This document shows positions 15,353-24,202 of a stretch of 51,062 nt of DNA, one piece after another. Source of the stretch: Oscillospiraceae bacterium (lineage in GTDB: Bacteria > Bacillota > Clostridia > Oscillospirales > CAG-272); contig SVTD01000009.1 of the NCBI GenBank assembly GCA_015063955.1, positions 1 through 51,062 of the forward strand. The letters are read 5' to 3'. Numbering within the stretch: the first letter of the stretch is position 1; every line of letters starts with the position of its first letter. Under the pieces are notes generated by a model that saw only the letters and a program-made list of their open reading frames with translations, had not been told where the DNA came from and did no database searches. Position numbers and translations under genes: made by a program.

Positions 15353-17011
15353 ATGCTTAAAGCATTGTCAATACAGAATATAGCCGTTGCTAAAAATCTG
15401 AATATCGATTTTTTTGACGGATTTACTGTTCTGACAGGTAAAACGGGTGCGGGAAAATCTGTAATTATAGACAGTATAGCTCTTCTTCTCGGTGCTAAAG
15501 GTCAGCGCGATCTTATCCGTCAGGGTGAAAGAACGGCGTCCGTAACAGCGGTTTTTGACGGAACGCCCGGAGATGGCGGCTTTGACGAAAACGGAGAGCT
15601 TACGATCGAGCGAACTCTTTCTCAGGACGGCAGAAGCACGGTTAAGATAAACGGAAAAAGCGCGTCTCTTTCCGCAATGAAGGAAACGGCGGTAAGGCTT
15701 CTTGCACTTCACGGACAGAATGATACCGTGTCCCTTTACGACCGCGGGGAGCATATAATCCTTCTTGACGGCTATGCCGATTGCCAGGATGACGTTCTTG
15801 CATACGGGGAGATATATTCAGAGCTTTGTGCCAAAAAGAGCGAGATGGCAGAGCTTGAAAGATCCCTTGAGGACAGATCTATGATGACGGATATTCTTAA
15901 ATATCAGATATCCGATATCGAAAAGGTAAGGATACAGGATCCCGCCGAGGAAGAAAAGCTTGAAAAGCTCAGAACGAAGATAAAGAGCCTTGAGCACGTA
16001 ACGAAAAATGCAAATCTCGTGTACCGCGCTTTGGCTCCCGGAGAAAAGGGCGCAAGCGCCGCGTATCTTCTTGAAAGAGCGTCGTCTGCCCTTCGCCAGC
16101 TTTCCGAGGTTATGGACAACGCCGAAGAGCTTGCCATGCGGCTCGATGAATACAGATACGAGCTTATAGACATTGCGGAGCAGGCAAGAGACGTTATCGA
16201 TTCGGATGAAGTTGCCGATCCGGAAAAGCAGCTCGATATAATCGAGTCACGCCTTGCGGCTTTCCAGCGACTTAAAAAGAAGTACGGAGGAAGCCTTGAG
16301 GACGTTATCGCCTTCAGAGACGACGCTAAAAGAAAGCTTCGCGATCTTGAGGGCGGCGAGGACCGTATGGAGGAGCTGAGGCTTGAATATCGCATCCTTG
16401 CGAAAAAAGCGACGGCGGCGGCTGATATAATCAGCGAAAAAAGAAGAGAAGCGGGAGGGCGCCTTGCCGGGGAGGTAATGGCGACCTTGAAAAGCCTTGA
16501 TATGCCGAAGGTTCGTTTTTTTGTGGATATAAGGAAAACACAGGGGGAGGATAAGTTCAACTCCCGCGGAACCGACGAGGTGGATTTCACCGTTATCACA
16601 AACCCCGGCGAGGAGGCACAGCCTCTTTATAAGATAGCCTCGGGCGGCGAGCTTTCAAGAATAATGCTTGCTCTCAAGTGTGCACAGACTAAGAAGTCAG
16701 CCCAGTCAACGGTTATTTTTGACGAGATAGATACGGGAGTTTCCGGCGGCACTGCCGAGCGCATCGGTATGAAGCTTCGGGCTCTCGCTGAAAATATACA
16801 GGTCATATGCGTTACCCACTCTGCTCAGGTATCGGCCCACGCCGACAATCATTATCTCATCGAGAAAAATGAGGTGGAGGGCAGAATGGAGAGCTCCGTG
16901 CGCACCCTTGACGGTGAGGAGAGGGTGGCAGAGCTTGCCCGCATCATTGGCGGTATCAACGTGACCGAGATGCAGTACTCGGCAGCCCGTGACCTGCTTA
17001 AAAAGAATTAA
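15353..17011 (+). CDS. recN: DNA repair protein RecN
   Basis: A 552-aa SMC-like ATPase involved in double-strand break repair. Walker A GKTGAGKS is at 29-36. A long antiparallel coiled coil fills about 150-370. The ABC signature is SGGELSRIMLALK, Walker B is TVIFDEIDTGVSGG, and the H-loop is VICVTHSAQVSAHAD. GAGGTGCCCATATG gives the SD. It is the last gene of the classic nusB-recN cluster, with tyrS following after 35 nt and no visible terminator. Confidence 0.96.
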   Translation: MLKALSIQNIAVAKNLNIDFFDGFTVLTGKTGAGKSVIIDSIALLLGAKGQRDLIRQGERTASVTAVFDGTPGDGGFDENGELTIERTLSQDGRSTVKINGKSASLSAMKETAVRLLALHGQNDTVSLYDRGEHIILLDGYADCQDDVLAYGEIYSELCAKKSEMAELERSLEDRSMMTDILKYQISDIEKVRIQDPAEEEKLEKLRTKIKSLEHVTKNANLVYRALAPGEKGASAAYLLERASSALRQLSEVMDNAEELAMRLDEYRYELIDIAEQARDVIDSDEVADPEKQLDIIESRLAAFQRLKKKYGGSLEDVIAFRDDAKRKLRDLEGGEDRMEELRLEYRILAKKATAAADIISEKRREAGGRLAGEVMATLKSLDMPKVRFFVDIRKTQGEDKFNSRGTDEVDFTVITNPGEEAQPLYKIASGGELSRIMLALKCAQTKKSAQSTVIFDEIDTGVSGGTAERIGMKLRALAENIQVICVTHSAQVSAHADNHYLIEKNEVEGRMESSVRTLDGEERVAELARIIGGINVTEMQYSAARDLLKKN

Positions 17012-17046
17012 TAAATATTAACATAAAAAAAGGAGAGCTGCTAAAA

Positions 17047-18291
17047 TTGCAGCAACAAAGAACAATGAGCTTGTACCAGGAATTTATCGACAGAGGAATG
17101 CTTGCGCAGGTAACCGATCCCGAAAAGGTAAAGGACCTGCTTGATAATCAGAATATCACATTCTATATCGGCTTTGACCCCACGGCAGACAGCCTTCATA
17201 TCGGTCACTTCATTCAGATGAAGGTCATGGCACATATGCAGATGGCAGGACACCGTCCCATCGCAATTTTCGGCGGCGGTACCGCAATGGTAGGCGACCC
17301 CTCCGGTAAGAACGATATGAGAAAGATGCTCACAAAGGAAGAGATCGCTCATAACATCGACAATTTCAAGGTTCAGATGGGTAAATTCATCGACACCTCC
17401 GACGGAAAGGCTATCTTCGTAAACAACGGCGATTGGCTTCTCGATCTCAATTACATCGACTTCCTTCGTGAGGTTGGTCCTCACTTCACAGTAAACCGTA
17501 TGCTTGCGGCTGAGTGCTACAAGTCCAGAATGGAAAAGGGTCTCACATTCCTTGAATTCAACTACATGATCATGCAGTCCTACGACTTCTTCCGTCTCAA
17601 CCAGGATTACGGCTGTATCCTTGAGACAGGCGGCGACGACCAGTGGTCCAACATCATCGGCGGCGTAGAGCTCGTTCGCCGTAAGACAGGTAAGGAAGTA
17701 TACGGACTTACCTTCAACCTCCTTCTTACGAGCGAGGGCAAGAAGATGGGTAAGACAGAAAAGGGCGCACTCTGGCTTGACCCCGTAAAAACTCCTCCTT
17801 ACGATTTCTTCCAGTACTGGAGAAATATCGACGATGCAGACGTTATCAAATGTATGAAGATGCTCACCTTTATGCCCCTTTCCGAGATCGCAGAGTACGA
17901 GAAGCTTGAGGGCGCTGAGCTCAACCGCGCAAAGGAGCGTCTTGCATGGGAGGTAACAAACATCATCCACGGCAAGGAAGAGGCTGATAAGGCTCTTGAG
18001 ACTGCAAAGACTGTATTTGCAGCAGGCGGAGTCAGCGCTGATATGCCTACAACAACACTTACAGACGAGGATTTCACAGACGGTAAGATCCTCGTATCCG
18101 ATATGCTCGTTAAATCCAAGCTTGCTCCCTCCAAGGGCGAGGCTAAGCGTATCATCACAGGCGGCGGTGTTCTTGTGGGTGACGTTAAGGCTGAGGGCTT
18201 CAACGCTTCTGTAAGCGTTGAGGAGTTCGGCGAGGAAGGCGTTATCGTAAAGAAGGGTAAGAAGACCTTCCACAGATTTATTAAGGGTTAA
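17047..18291 (+). CDS. tyrS: tyrosyl-tRNA synthetase
   Basis: A 414-aa class I aminoacyl-tRNA synthetase that charges tRNA-Tyr. The HIGH motif is at about 51-54 (DSLHIGH), the KMSKS equivalent is KKMGKT (about 237), and a C-terminal S4-type domain ends the protein (KLAPSKGEAKRIITGGGVLV). The start is TTG 17047, with AGGAGAG about 11 nt upstream; ATG 17065 has no SD. Codon use looks like that of a highly expressed gene. Clostridial tyrS is often controlled by a T-box leader, but the 35-nt gap to recN leaves no room for one. The next gene overlaps by 1 nt. Confidence 0.96.
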   Translation: MQQQRTMSLYQEFIDRGMLAQVTDPEKVKDLLDNQNITFYIGFDPTADSLHIGHFIQMKVMAHMQMAGHRPIAIFGGGTAMVGDPSGKNDMRKMLTKEEIAHNIDNFKVQMGKFIDTSDGKAIFVNNGDWLLDLNYIDFLREVGPHFTVNRMLAAECYKSRMEKGLTFLEFNYMIMQSYDFFRLNQDYGCILETGGDDQWSNIIGGVELVRRKTGKEVYGLTFNLLLTSEGKKMGKTEKGALWLDPVKTPPYDFFQYWRNIDDADVIKCMKMLTFMPLSEIAEYEKLEGAELNRAKERLAWEVTNIIHGKEEADKALETAKTVFAAGGVSADMPTTTLTDEDFTDGKILVSDMLVKSKLAPSKGEAKRIITGGGVLVGDVKAEGFNASVSVEEFGEEGVIVKKGKKTFHRFIKG

Positions 18292-18962
18292 TGTATAAAT
18301 ATCTGCTTTTTGATGCCGATAACACTCTTCTGGATTTTGACCTGGCTGAGAGGGAAGCGCTGAGAGAAACGCTTCTTCTCTCTCCTCTCGGCTTTTCGGA
18401 GGAGATCCATAAAAGATACCACGTTATAAACGATCTTGAGTGGAAAAAGCTTGAGCGGGGTGAAACAACACGCGAAAAGCTCCGTATCGACAGATTTGCA
18501 AATCTTTACCGTGAATTTGGTATGGACGGTGAACTTTACGGTTCCGAAACTGCCGATATCTATACCGGTATGCTTTCGCAGCAAGGTCAGCTTATAGAAG
18601 GTGCCGAGGAAGTACTCAGCCGCCTTTCAAAGAAATACGATTGCTATATCGTGACAAACGGTATAACAGAGGTGCAGAAGTCACGTATGGCAAGAACGCC
18701 TCTTGAAAAGTATATAAAGCACTCCTTTATTTCCCAGGAAATGGGCTGTGCGAAGCCGTCCCCATTATTCTTTGAAAAGGTATTTGAGTATATCGGTGAC
18801 GGCGACAGATCAAGGTATCTCGTTATCGGAGATTCTCTCACCTCCGATATTGCGGGAGCCTGTGCCGTAGGTATCGACTCCGTATGGCTTTCCTTTAGAG
18901 AGTCCTCTGTTCCTACGTACCGTATTGAGAAGCTTACAGAGCTTTTCTCGATTCTTGATTAA
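18291..18962 (+). CDS. HAD-superfamily phosphatase, YjjG type
   Basis: A 223-aa haloacid dehalogenase-like hydrolase. Motif I is DADNT (8-12), motif II is IVTNG, and motifs III/IV are in KPSPLFFEKVFEYIGD and VIGDSLTSDIAGA. YjjG relatives are non-canonical nucleoside monophosphate phosphatases, a house-cleaning activity; substrate here is inferred only from similarity. The start overlaps the tyrS stop (TAATG), so it is translationally coupled. Confidence 0.88.
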   Translation: MYKYLLFDADNTLLDFDLAEREALRETLLLSPLGFSEEIHKRYHVINDLEWKKLERGETTREKLRIDRFANLYREFGMDGELYGSETADIYTGMLSQQGQLIEGAEEVLSRLSKKYDCYIVTNGITEVQKSRMARTPLEKYIKHSFISQEMGCAKPSPLFFEKVFEYIGDGDRSRYLVIGDSLTSDIAGACAVGIDSVWLSFRESSVPTYRIEKLTELFSILD

Positions 18963-18979
18963 CGAAAGGTCGGTATTTT

Positions 18980-19882
18980 ATGTATAAGAAATATATAGAT
19001 TTTCTCACAGATGCGGATATATCCTTTTTAAGGGATGAGCCTATGAGTCGCCACACCTCCTTTCGTATCGGAGGTCCCTGCGATCTTTTCGTAGCCCCCG
19101 AGGGAGCTGACAGCTTCAGAGATGCATATGATGCAGCTATAAAGGCAGGCCTTCGCACCTATATTCTCGGCAGGGGAAGTAACGTACTCTTTTCCGATGA
19201 AGGCTTCAGGGGAGTGGTTATATCCACGGAGAATCTCAACGGCGTTACCGTTGAGGGAAATACTCTTATAGCGGAGGCAGGTGCATCCTTTACTCACATT
19301 GCGGCAGTTGCCCGTGATGCGGGTCTTACGGGTCTTGAATTTGCATACGGTATCCCCGGCTCTGTGGGCGGTGCCGTGTTTATGAACGCAGGTGCCTACG
19401 GCGGTCAGGTGTCCGATTGCCTTGAGAGCAGTACGGCCTTTGACCCTGTAAGCGGTCATATTATCTGTACTGAGGGCGCGGATCACGAATTCGGCTACAG
19501 AAGCAGCATTTATAAAAAGAATCCCGAGAGAGTTATCCTTTCTGCAACCTTTGAGCTTAAAGAAGGAAATAAGGACGAGATCCGTGCCTATATGGAAGAT
19601 ATTATGGGTCGCAGACGTGATAAGCAGCCCCTTGAATATCCCTCTGCGGGAAGCGTCTTCAAGCGTCCCGAGGGCTATTTTGCAGGTCAGCTCATTGAAG
19701 AGCAGGGACTAAAGGGCTACACCGTGGGCGGAGCTCAGGTCTCCGAAAAGCACGCAGGCTTCATTATCAACCGCGGCGGCGCTACAGCTAAGGACGTTCT
19801 TGAGCTTATCGCACATATTCAGAAGACGGTCAACGATGCTTACGGTGTTATGCTTGAATGTGAGGTAATCTCAGTAAAATGA
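18980..19882 (+). CDS. murB: UDP-N-acetylenolpyruvoylglucosamine reductase
   Basis: A 300-aa FAD-dependent reductase that makes UDP-N-acetylmuramate for peptidoglycan. FAD-binding motifs are HTSFRIGGPCDLFV (about 25-38) and LGRGSNVLFSD (about 58-68). The core is GLEFAYGIPGSVGGAVFMNAGAYGG-like. The catalytic Ser region is YPSAGSVFKRP, and the C-terminal acid is in VMLECEVI. The shorter type IIb architecture is usual for Firmicutes. It overlaps whiA by 4 nt. rapZ, which often lies between murB and whiA, is absent. Confidence 0.95.
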   Translation: MYKKYIDFLTDADISFLRDEPMSRHTSFRIGGPCDLFVAPEGADSFRDAYDAAIKAGLRTYILGRGSNVLFSDEGFRGVVISTENLNGVTVEGNTLIAEAGASFTHIAAVARDAGLTGLEFAYGIPGSVGGAVFMNAGAYGGQVSDCLESSTAFDPVSGHIICTEGADHEFGYRSSIYKKNPERVILSATFELKEGNKDEIRAYMEDIMGRRRDKQPLEYPSAGSVFKRPEGYFAGQLIEEQGLKGYTVGGAQVSEKHAGFIINRGGATAKDVLELIAHIQKTVNDAYGVMLECEVISVK

Positions 19883-20616
19883 CGGGATCATATTCAAAGA
19901 GCGCAAAGGAAGCGCTTATCGAAAGCACTGAAAAGAGAAAAAAGTGCTGTGCGAGAATGCTCTCCGATATGCTGCTTCTTTGCGAAAACGAAAGCGCTGA
20001 GGACAGGGCTGAAAGAATAGCTAAGGCACCGGAGCACTTCAAATGTGCTTCCTGCTTTTCCCACTTTCTCAAGGGCCTTTTCGTAAATTACGGTAACGTG
20101 ACCAATCCGGAAAAATCCTACCATCTTGAGCTTTCCTTCAAAAGTGAGGGTGAAAGAGATGCTGTCGGCGAGGTGCTTTTGGAGAACGGAATGCCAATGA
20201 AGGCGACCAAGAGAAAAAACAGGTATCTGCTTTATATTAAGGACAGCACGCAGATCGAGGATTTTTTCGCAGTTATCGGCGCAAACCGTCTTGCCTTCGA
20301 TCTTATGAATTCCAAGATCGTAAGAGAGGTGAGAGGCGATGCAAACCGTCAGATGAACTGCGATATGGCAAATATCAAAAAGACCTTGTCTGCGGCGGGA
20401 AAGCATATAGAAATAATCGGAGAGCTGAAAAACAGCGGAGCGATCATCCGTCTGCCCGCGGATCTCCGTGAAACTGCAGATCTCAGATTTGAAAACACTC
20501 AGGCTTCAATGGCGGATCTCGGTCTTCTTCATAATCCTCCCATTTCAAAATCGGGTGTTAAGCACAGGCTTGATAAGATCGTAGATTTCTTTGAAGAATT
20601 AAAAGAAAAAAATTAA
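19879..20616 (+). CDS. whiA: sporulation/cell-division regulator WhiA, shortened form
   Basis: A 245-aa WhiA. The C-terminal helix-turn-helix is clear: RLPADLRETADLRFENTQAS and PPISKSGVKHRLDKI. The central segment GNVTNPEKSYHLEL matches the family LAGLIDADG-like domain. Typical WhiA proteins are about 300-320 aa. The missing length is mainly N-terminal, between KKCCARMLSDML and the FLKGLFVNYG segment. This protein therefore has a trimmed N-terminal domain but an intact DNA-binding domain. It starts with ATGA overlap on murB and lies 18 nt before dnaE. Confidence 0.88.
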   Translation: MTGSYSKSAKEALIESTEKRKKCCARMLSDMLLLCENESAEDRAERIAKAPEHFKCASCFSHFLKGLFVNYGNVTNPEKSYHLELSFKSEGERDAVGEVLLENGMPMKATKRKNRYLLYIKDSTQIEDFFAVIGANRLAFDLMNSKIVREVRGDANRQMNCDMANIKKTLSAAGKHIEIIGELKNSGAIIRLPADLRETADLRFENTQASMADLGLLHNPPISKSGVKHRLDKIVDFFEELKEKN

Positions 20617-20634
20617 AGTAAAGGAGTGCGGCAA

Positions 20635-23600
20635 ATGGCAGATTTCGTTCATCTTCATCTTCACAGTGAATACAGCCTTCTTGACGGCGCTTGCCGCATT
20701 TCCGATATACCGAAGGCGGCAAAGAAAGCAGGACACTCAGCCTGCGCTATCACCGACCACGGAGTTATGTACGGCGCCGTTGCCTTTTATAAGGCTTGCA
20801 TCAAAGAGGGAATAAAGCCTATCATCGGGTGCGAGGTGTACTGCGCCAACGGCTCACGCCTTGATCGCGAGAGCACCGCAGACGGCCACTCCAGCCACCT
20901 CGTTCTTCTTTGCAAGAATGAGAAAGGCTATAAAAACCTCATTTCTATGGTTTCTGAGGCGTTTCTCAACGGCTTTTACGTAAAGCCGAGGATCGATACA
21001 GCGCTTCTCCGAGCTCATTCGGAGGGCCTCGTAGCCCTTTCCGCCTGCCTTGGAGGATATATTCCGAAGAGGATAGTTGCAGGCGACTACGACGGAGCCG
21101 TAGCTTATGCTCTGGAAATGAAGGAGATCTTCGGGGATGATTTTTACCTTGAGGTGCAGGATCACGGTCTTGAGGATCAGAGCTTTGTAAATGAAGCGCT
21201 GTACCGCCTGTCCGATGAGCACGGTATCCCCCTCGTTGCTACAAACGACGTTCATTACCTTAACCGCGAGGACAGCGAAGCCCAGGCTATACTTATGTGT
21301 ATCCAGACGGGTAGCTGTATCAACGACGGAAAGCCCATCGGCTTTGAGACCGATGAGTTTTACTATAAATCCACCGAGGAGATGGAGCGGCTGTTTTCGT
21401 CCCATCCCGAGGCTTTGGAAAACACGAAAATAATCGCAGAAAAGTGTAACTTTGATTTCGAGTTCGGTCACACCTATCTGCCTTCCTATAAATGTCCCGA
21501 CGGCCTTACACCTGAGGAGTATCTCAAAAATATTACCTATGAGGGACTTGTAAGTAAGGTAGCGGACAAATATATCGACTATTCCCGACACACGGAGAGC
21601 GAATATAAAGACAGGATAGAGTACGAGCTGTCAGTGATCGCCAAAATGGGATACAGCCAGTATTTTCTCATAGTTTGGGACTTCGTTCATTATTCGAAGT
21701 CTGTGGGAATACCCGTTGGTCCCGGCCGAGGAAGCGGCGCGGGAAGCCTCGTTGCTTATCTTATCGGTATCACCGATATCGATCCCCTTACCTTCGATCT
21801 TCTTTTCGAAAGATTTCTCAATCCCGAGCGAGTCAGTATGCCTGACTTTGATATCGACTTCTGCTATGACAGAAGAGACGAGGCTATCGAGTACGTGAGA
21901 AATAAGTACGGCGACGATCATACGGCTCAGATTATCACCTTCGGTACGATGGCGGCACGAGCCGTTGTGCGCGACGTGGGAAGAGCACTCGGTATGCCCT
22001 ACGGCGAGGTAGACGCCGTTGCAAAGCTTATTCCCAGAGAGCTTAACATCACTCTGGACGAGGCTCTGAAAACAAAGGAGCTCCACGAGGCGTATATCTC
22101 ATCCCACGACACGAGAAAGCTTATTGACCTGAGCCGCGCCCTTGAGGGAATGCCGCGCCACGCATCGACCCACGCGGCAGGCGTTGTAATTACGGAGCGT
22201 CCCCTCACCGATCACGTGCCTCTTGCAAAAAATAACGGCATTGCCGTTACTCAATTCGATATGACCACGGTGGCAGAGCTTGGTCTTTTAAAGTTCGATT
22301 TCCTTGCTCTTCGATATCTGACAATAATCGACTCATGTGAAAAGCTGATACGGGAAAAGGATCCCTCCTTTTCTCTTGCATCCGTTGGCTTTGATGATAA
22401 AGCTACCTATCAGCTTATCTCTAAGGGAGCAACGGACGGCGTATTTCAGCTTGAGTCGGGCGGTATGAAGCAGATGCTTTGTCAGCTTCGCCCTGAGTCC
22501 ATTGACGATATTATTGCGGCAATAGCCCTTTACCGTCCCGGCCCCATGAGCTCCATACCGAAGTATATTGAAGCCCGCCATTCCGGGAAAAAAGGTGAAT
22601 ATTCATCGCCCCTTCTTGCACCCATTCTTGATTCCACCTACGGCTGTATCGTGTATCAGGAGCAGGTAATGCAGATATTCCGGTCTGTTGCAGGATATTC
22701 TCTCGGTCACGCGGATATCGTCCGCCGTGCTATTTCAAAAAAGCACGCCGACGAGCTGATGCGTGAGAAGGATGCCTTTATCAGCGGAGCAGGCGAGCGC
22801 GGCCTTTCAAAAAAGGACGCCGAAAAGCTCTTTGAGGATATTGCAGACTTTGCAAACTACGCATTTAATAAAAGCCACGCCGCGGCATATGCCGTAACGT
22901 CCTACAGAACGGCATACCTTAAAGCTCATTATCACCTTGAATATAACTGTGCTCTTATTACGTCAGTTCTCGGAAGTCCCGATAAGATTTCGGAGTATCT
23001 TGCAGAGTGTCAGAAGAGGGGGATCAGTATCCTTCCTCCCGACGTAAACCGCAGCCGCGCAGATTTTCGCGCCGAGAACGGAGCGATCCGCTTCGGACTT
23101 GCAGCCCTTAAGAATATAGGAGTCTCCTTTATTAACGAGCTGGTCAGGGAAAGAGAAGAGGGCGGAGAATTCTCCGATTTTGACGATTTTCTCTCCCGCA
23201 CGGAAAAGCTCGGTATCAATAAGCGTCAGATGGAGGCGCTTATAAAGTCAGGTGCTCTCGACTCTCTGGGCGTTTACAGAAGCCGCCTTCTTGCAGTTTA
23301 TGAAACGCTTCTTGAAAAGTCGGGACCCTCACAGCTTGAAGGTCAGCTTGATTTCTTCTCTATGGTTTCGGAGGAGGAGCTGAAGATGCCGAAAACGGAG
23401 TTCCCCGAGATACCTGAGTTCTCAACTCAGGAAAAGCTCCGTCTGGAAAAGGAAGCCTCGGGAATGTTCCTTTCAGGTCATCTTCTCGACGATTACAGCG
23501 AAAACGTAAAGCTCTTGAAGCCTGACTCCATCGGTGCCGTAATCCGCTCCTTTACTGAGGAGGATGAAGGGAAGTACCGAGACGGTCAGCAGGTGTGCGT

Positions 23601-24117
23601 CTGTGCAACCGTTGTATCCCGAACCAATAAAACGACGCGAAACGGTGATCATATGGCATTCGTCACGGTCGAAGACGGGACAGGCTCCGTTGAGATCGTG
23701 GTTTTCCCAAAGGTTCTTTCAAAGCTCGGTCATCTTCTCACGGTGGACAGCCCCGTTTCTATCACGGGAAAGATATCGGCAAAGGACGATGAGGATCCTA
23801 AGATCCTGATGAATGACGGCGCGTTTCTATCCCAAAACGGAAAAGCTCCCTCGTTCCCAAGATCCAGAGCCCCGAAGCCTCCGAAAAAGGATATAAGGGA
23901 TCTGAAGCTTTATCTGAAGGTGCCCGGTGCAGATTCGGAGGAATTTCGGCGTGTAAGCGCATTTCTTTCGATATTTCGTGGAACCGTTCCCGTTGTTCTT
24001 TACGATTCGCAGACGAAGAAGTATTCCGCGCTCAAGGGCAGCGGAGCGGCGGTGAACGAGTTTACAGTCAACGAGCTTCGCGAGATACTTGGAGACGAAA
24101 ACGTTGTGATCAAATAA
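20635..24117 (+). CDS. dnaE: DNA polymerase III alpha subunit (DnaE)
   Basis: A 1160-aa family C polymerase of the DnaE1 type. An N-terminal PHP domain begins HLHLHSEYSLLDGACR. The catalytic aspartates are in PDFDIDF (about 403-409), and GPGRGSGAGSLVAY precedes them. The tandem HhH region follows, with an OB fold near 970-1050 (VCATVVSRTNKTTRNGDHMAFV). A low-complexity basic linker (RSRAPKPPKKD) leads into the C-terminal domain. In Firmicutes with PolC, DnaE extends primers; PolC is not in this window. AAGGAGTGCGGCAAATG fixes ATG 20635 rather than GTG 20626. Confidence 0.97.
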   Translation: MADFVHLHLHSEYSLLDGACRISDIPKAAKKAGHSACAITDHGVMYGAVAFYKACIKEGIKPIIGCEVYCANGSRLDRESTADGHSSHLVLLCKNEKGYKNLISMVSEAFLNGFYVKPRIDTALLRAHSEGLVALSACLGGYIPKRIVAGDYDGAVAYALEMKEIFGDDFYLEVQDHGLEDQSFVNEALYRLSDEHGIPLVATNDVHYLNREDSEAQAILMCIQTGSCINDGKPIGFETDEFYYKSTEEMERLFSSHPEALENTKIIAEKCNFDFEFGHTYLPSYKCPDGLTPEEYLKNITYEGLVSKVADKYIDYSRHTESEYKDRIEYELSVIAKMGYSQYFLIVWDFVHYSKSVGIPVGPGRGSGAGSLVAYLIGITDIDPLTFDLLFERFLNPERVSMPDFDIDFCYDRRDEAIEYVRNKYGDDHTAQIITFGTMAARAVVRDVGRALGMPYGEVDAVAKLIPRELNITLDEALKTKELHEAYISSHDTRKLIDLSRALEGMPRHASTHAAGVVITERPLTDHVPLAKNNGIAVTQFDMTTVAELGLLKFDFLALRYLTIIDSCEKLIREKDPSFSLASVGFDDKATYQLISKGATDGVFQLESGGMKQMLCQLRPESIDDIIAAIALYRPGPMSSIPKYIEARHSGKKGEYSSPLLAPILDSTYGCIVYQEQVMQIFRSVAGYSLGHADIVRRAISKKHADELMREKDAFISGAGERGLSKKDAEKLFEDIADFANYAFNKSHAAAYAVTSYRTAYLKAHYHLEYNCALITSVLGSPDKISEYLAECQKRGISILPPDVNRSRADFRAENGAIRFGLAALKNIGVSFINELVREREEGGEFSDFDDFLSRTEKLGINKRQMEALIKSGALDSLGVYRSRLLAVYETLLEKSGPSQLEGQLDFFSMVSEEELKMPKTEFPEIPEFSTQEKLRLEKEASGMFLSGHLLDDYSENVKLLKPDSIGAVIRSFTEEDEGKYRDGQQVCVCATVVSRTNKTTRNGDHMAFVTVEDGTGSVEIVVFPKVLSKLGHLLTVDSPVSITGKISAKDDEDPKILMNDGAFLSQNGKAPSFPRSRAPKPPKKDIRDLKLYLKVPGADSEEFRRVSAFLSIFRGTVPVVLYDSQTKKYSALKGSGAAVNEFTVNELREILGDENVVIK

Positions 24118-24167
24118 GCGCTTTGTAAACTTTTTCGTATTTTCACAGTAAGTTCACAATTTTAGCA

Positions 24168-24173
24168 TATAAT
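24168..24173 (+). promoter_or_regulatory. possible -10 of the PBP1A gene
   Basis: TATAAT at 24168-24173, 30 bp before the start. TTCACA hexamers occur at 24142 and 24153, but their spacings (20 and 9 bp) are poor, so the -35 is uncertain. No terminator is visible after dnaE. Confidence 0.4.
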
Positions 24174-24202
24174 CAAATCAATTCTAAGATACGGAGGCAG
24201 AT

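Noticed and set aside
17012-17046. T-box leader for tyrS
   Set aside because: The gap is 35 nt, far too short, and contains no T-box sequence or terminator.
17041-18273. 410-aa ORF on the minus strand across tyrS
   Set aside because: It is the shadow of a clearly functional tyrosyl-tRNA synthetase with HIGH and KMSKS-like motifs; its Leu/Cys/Val-rich translation matches no family.
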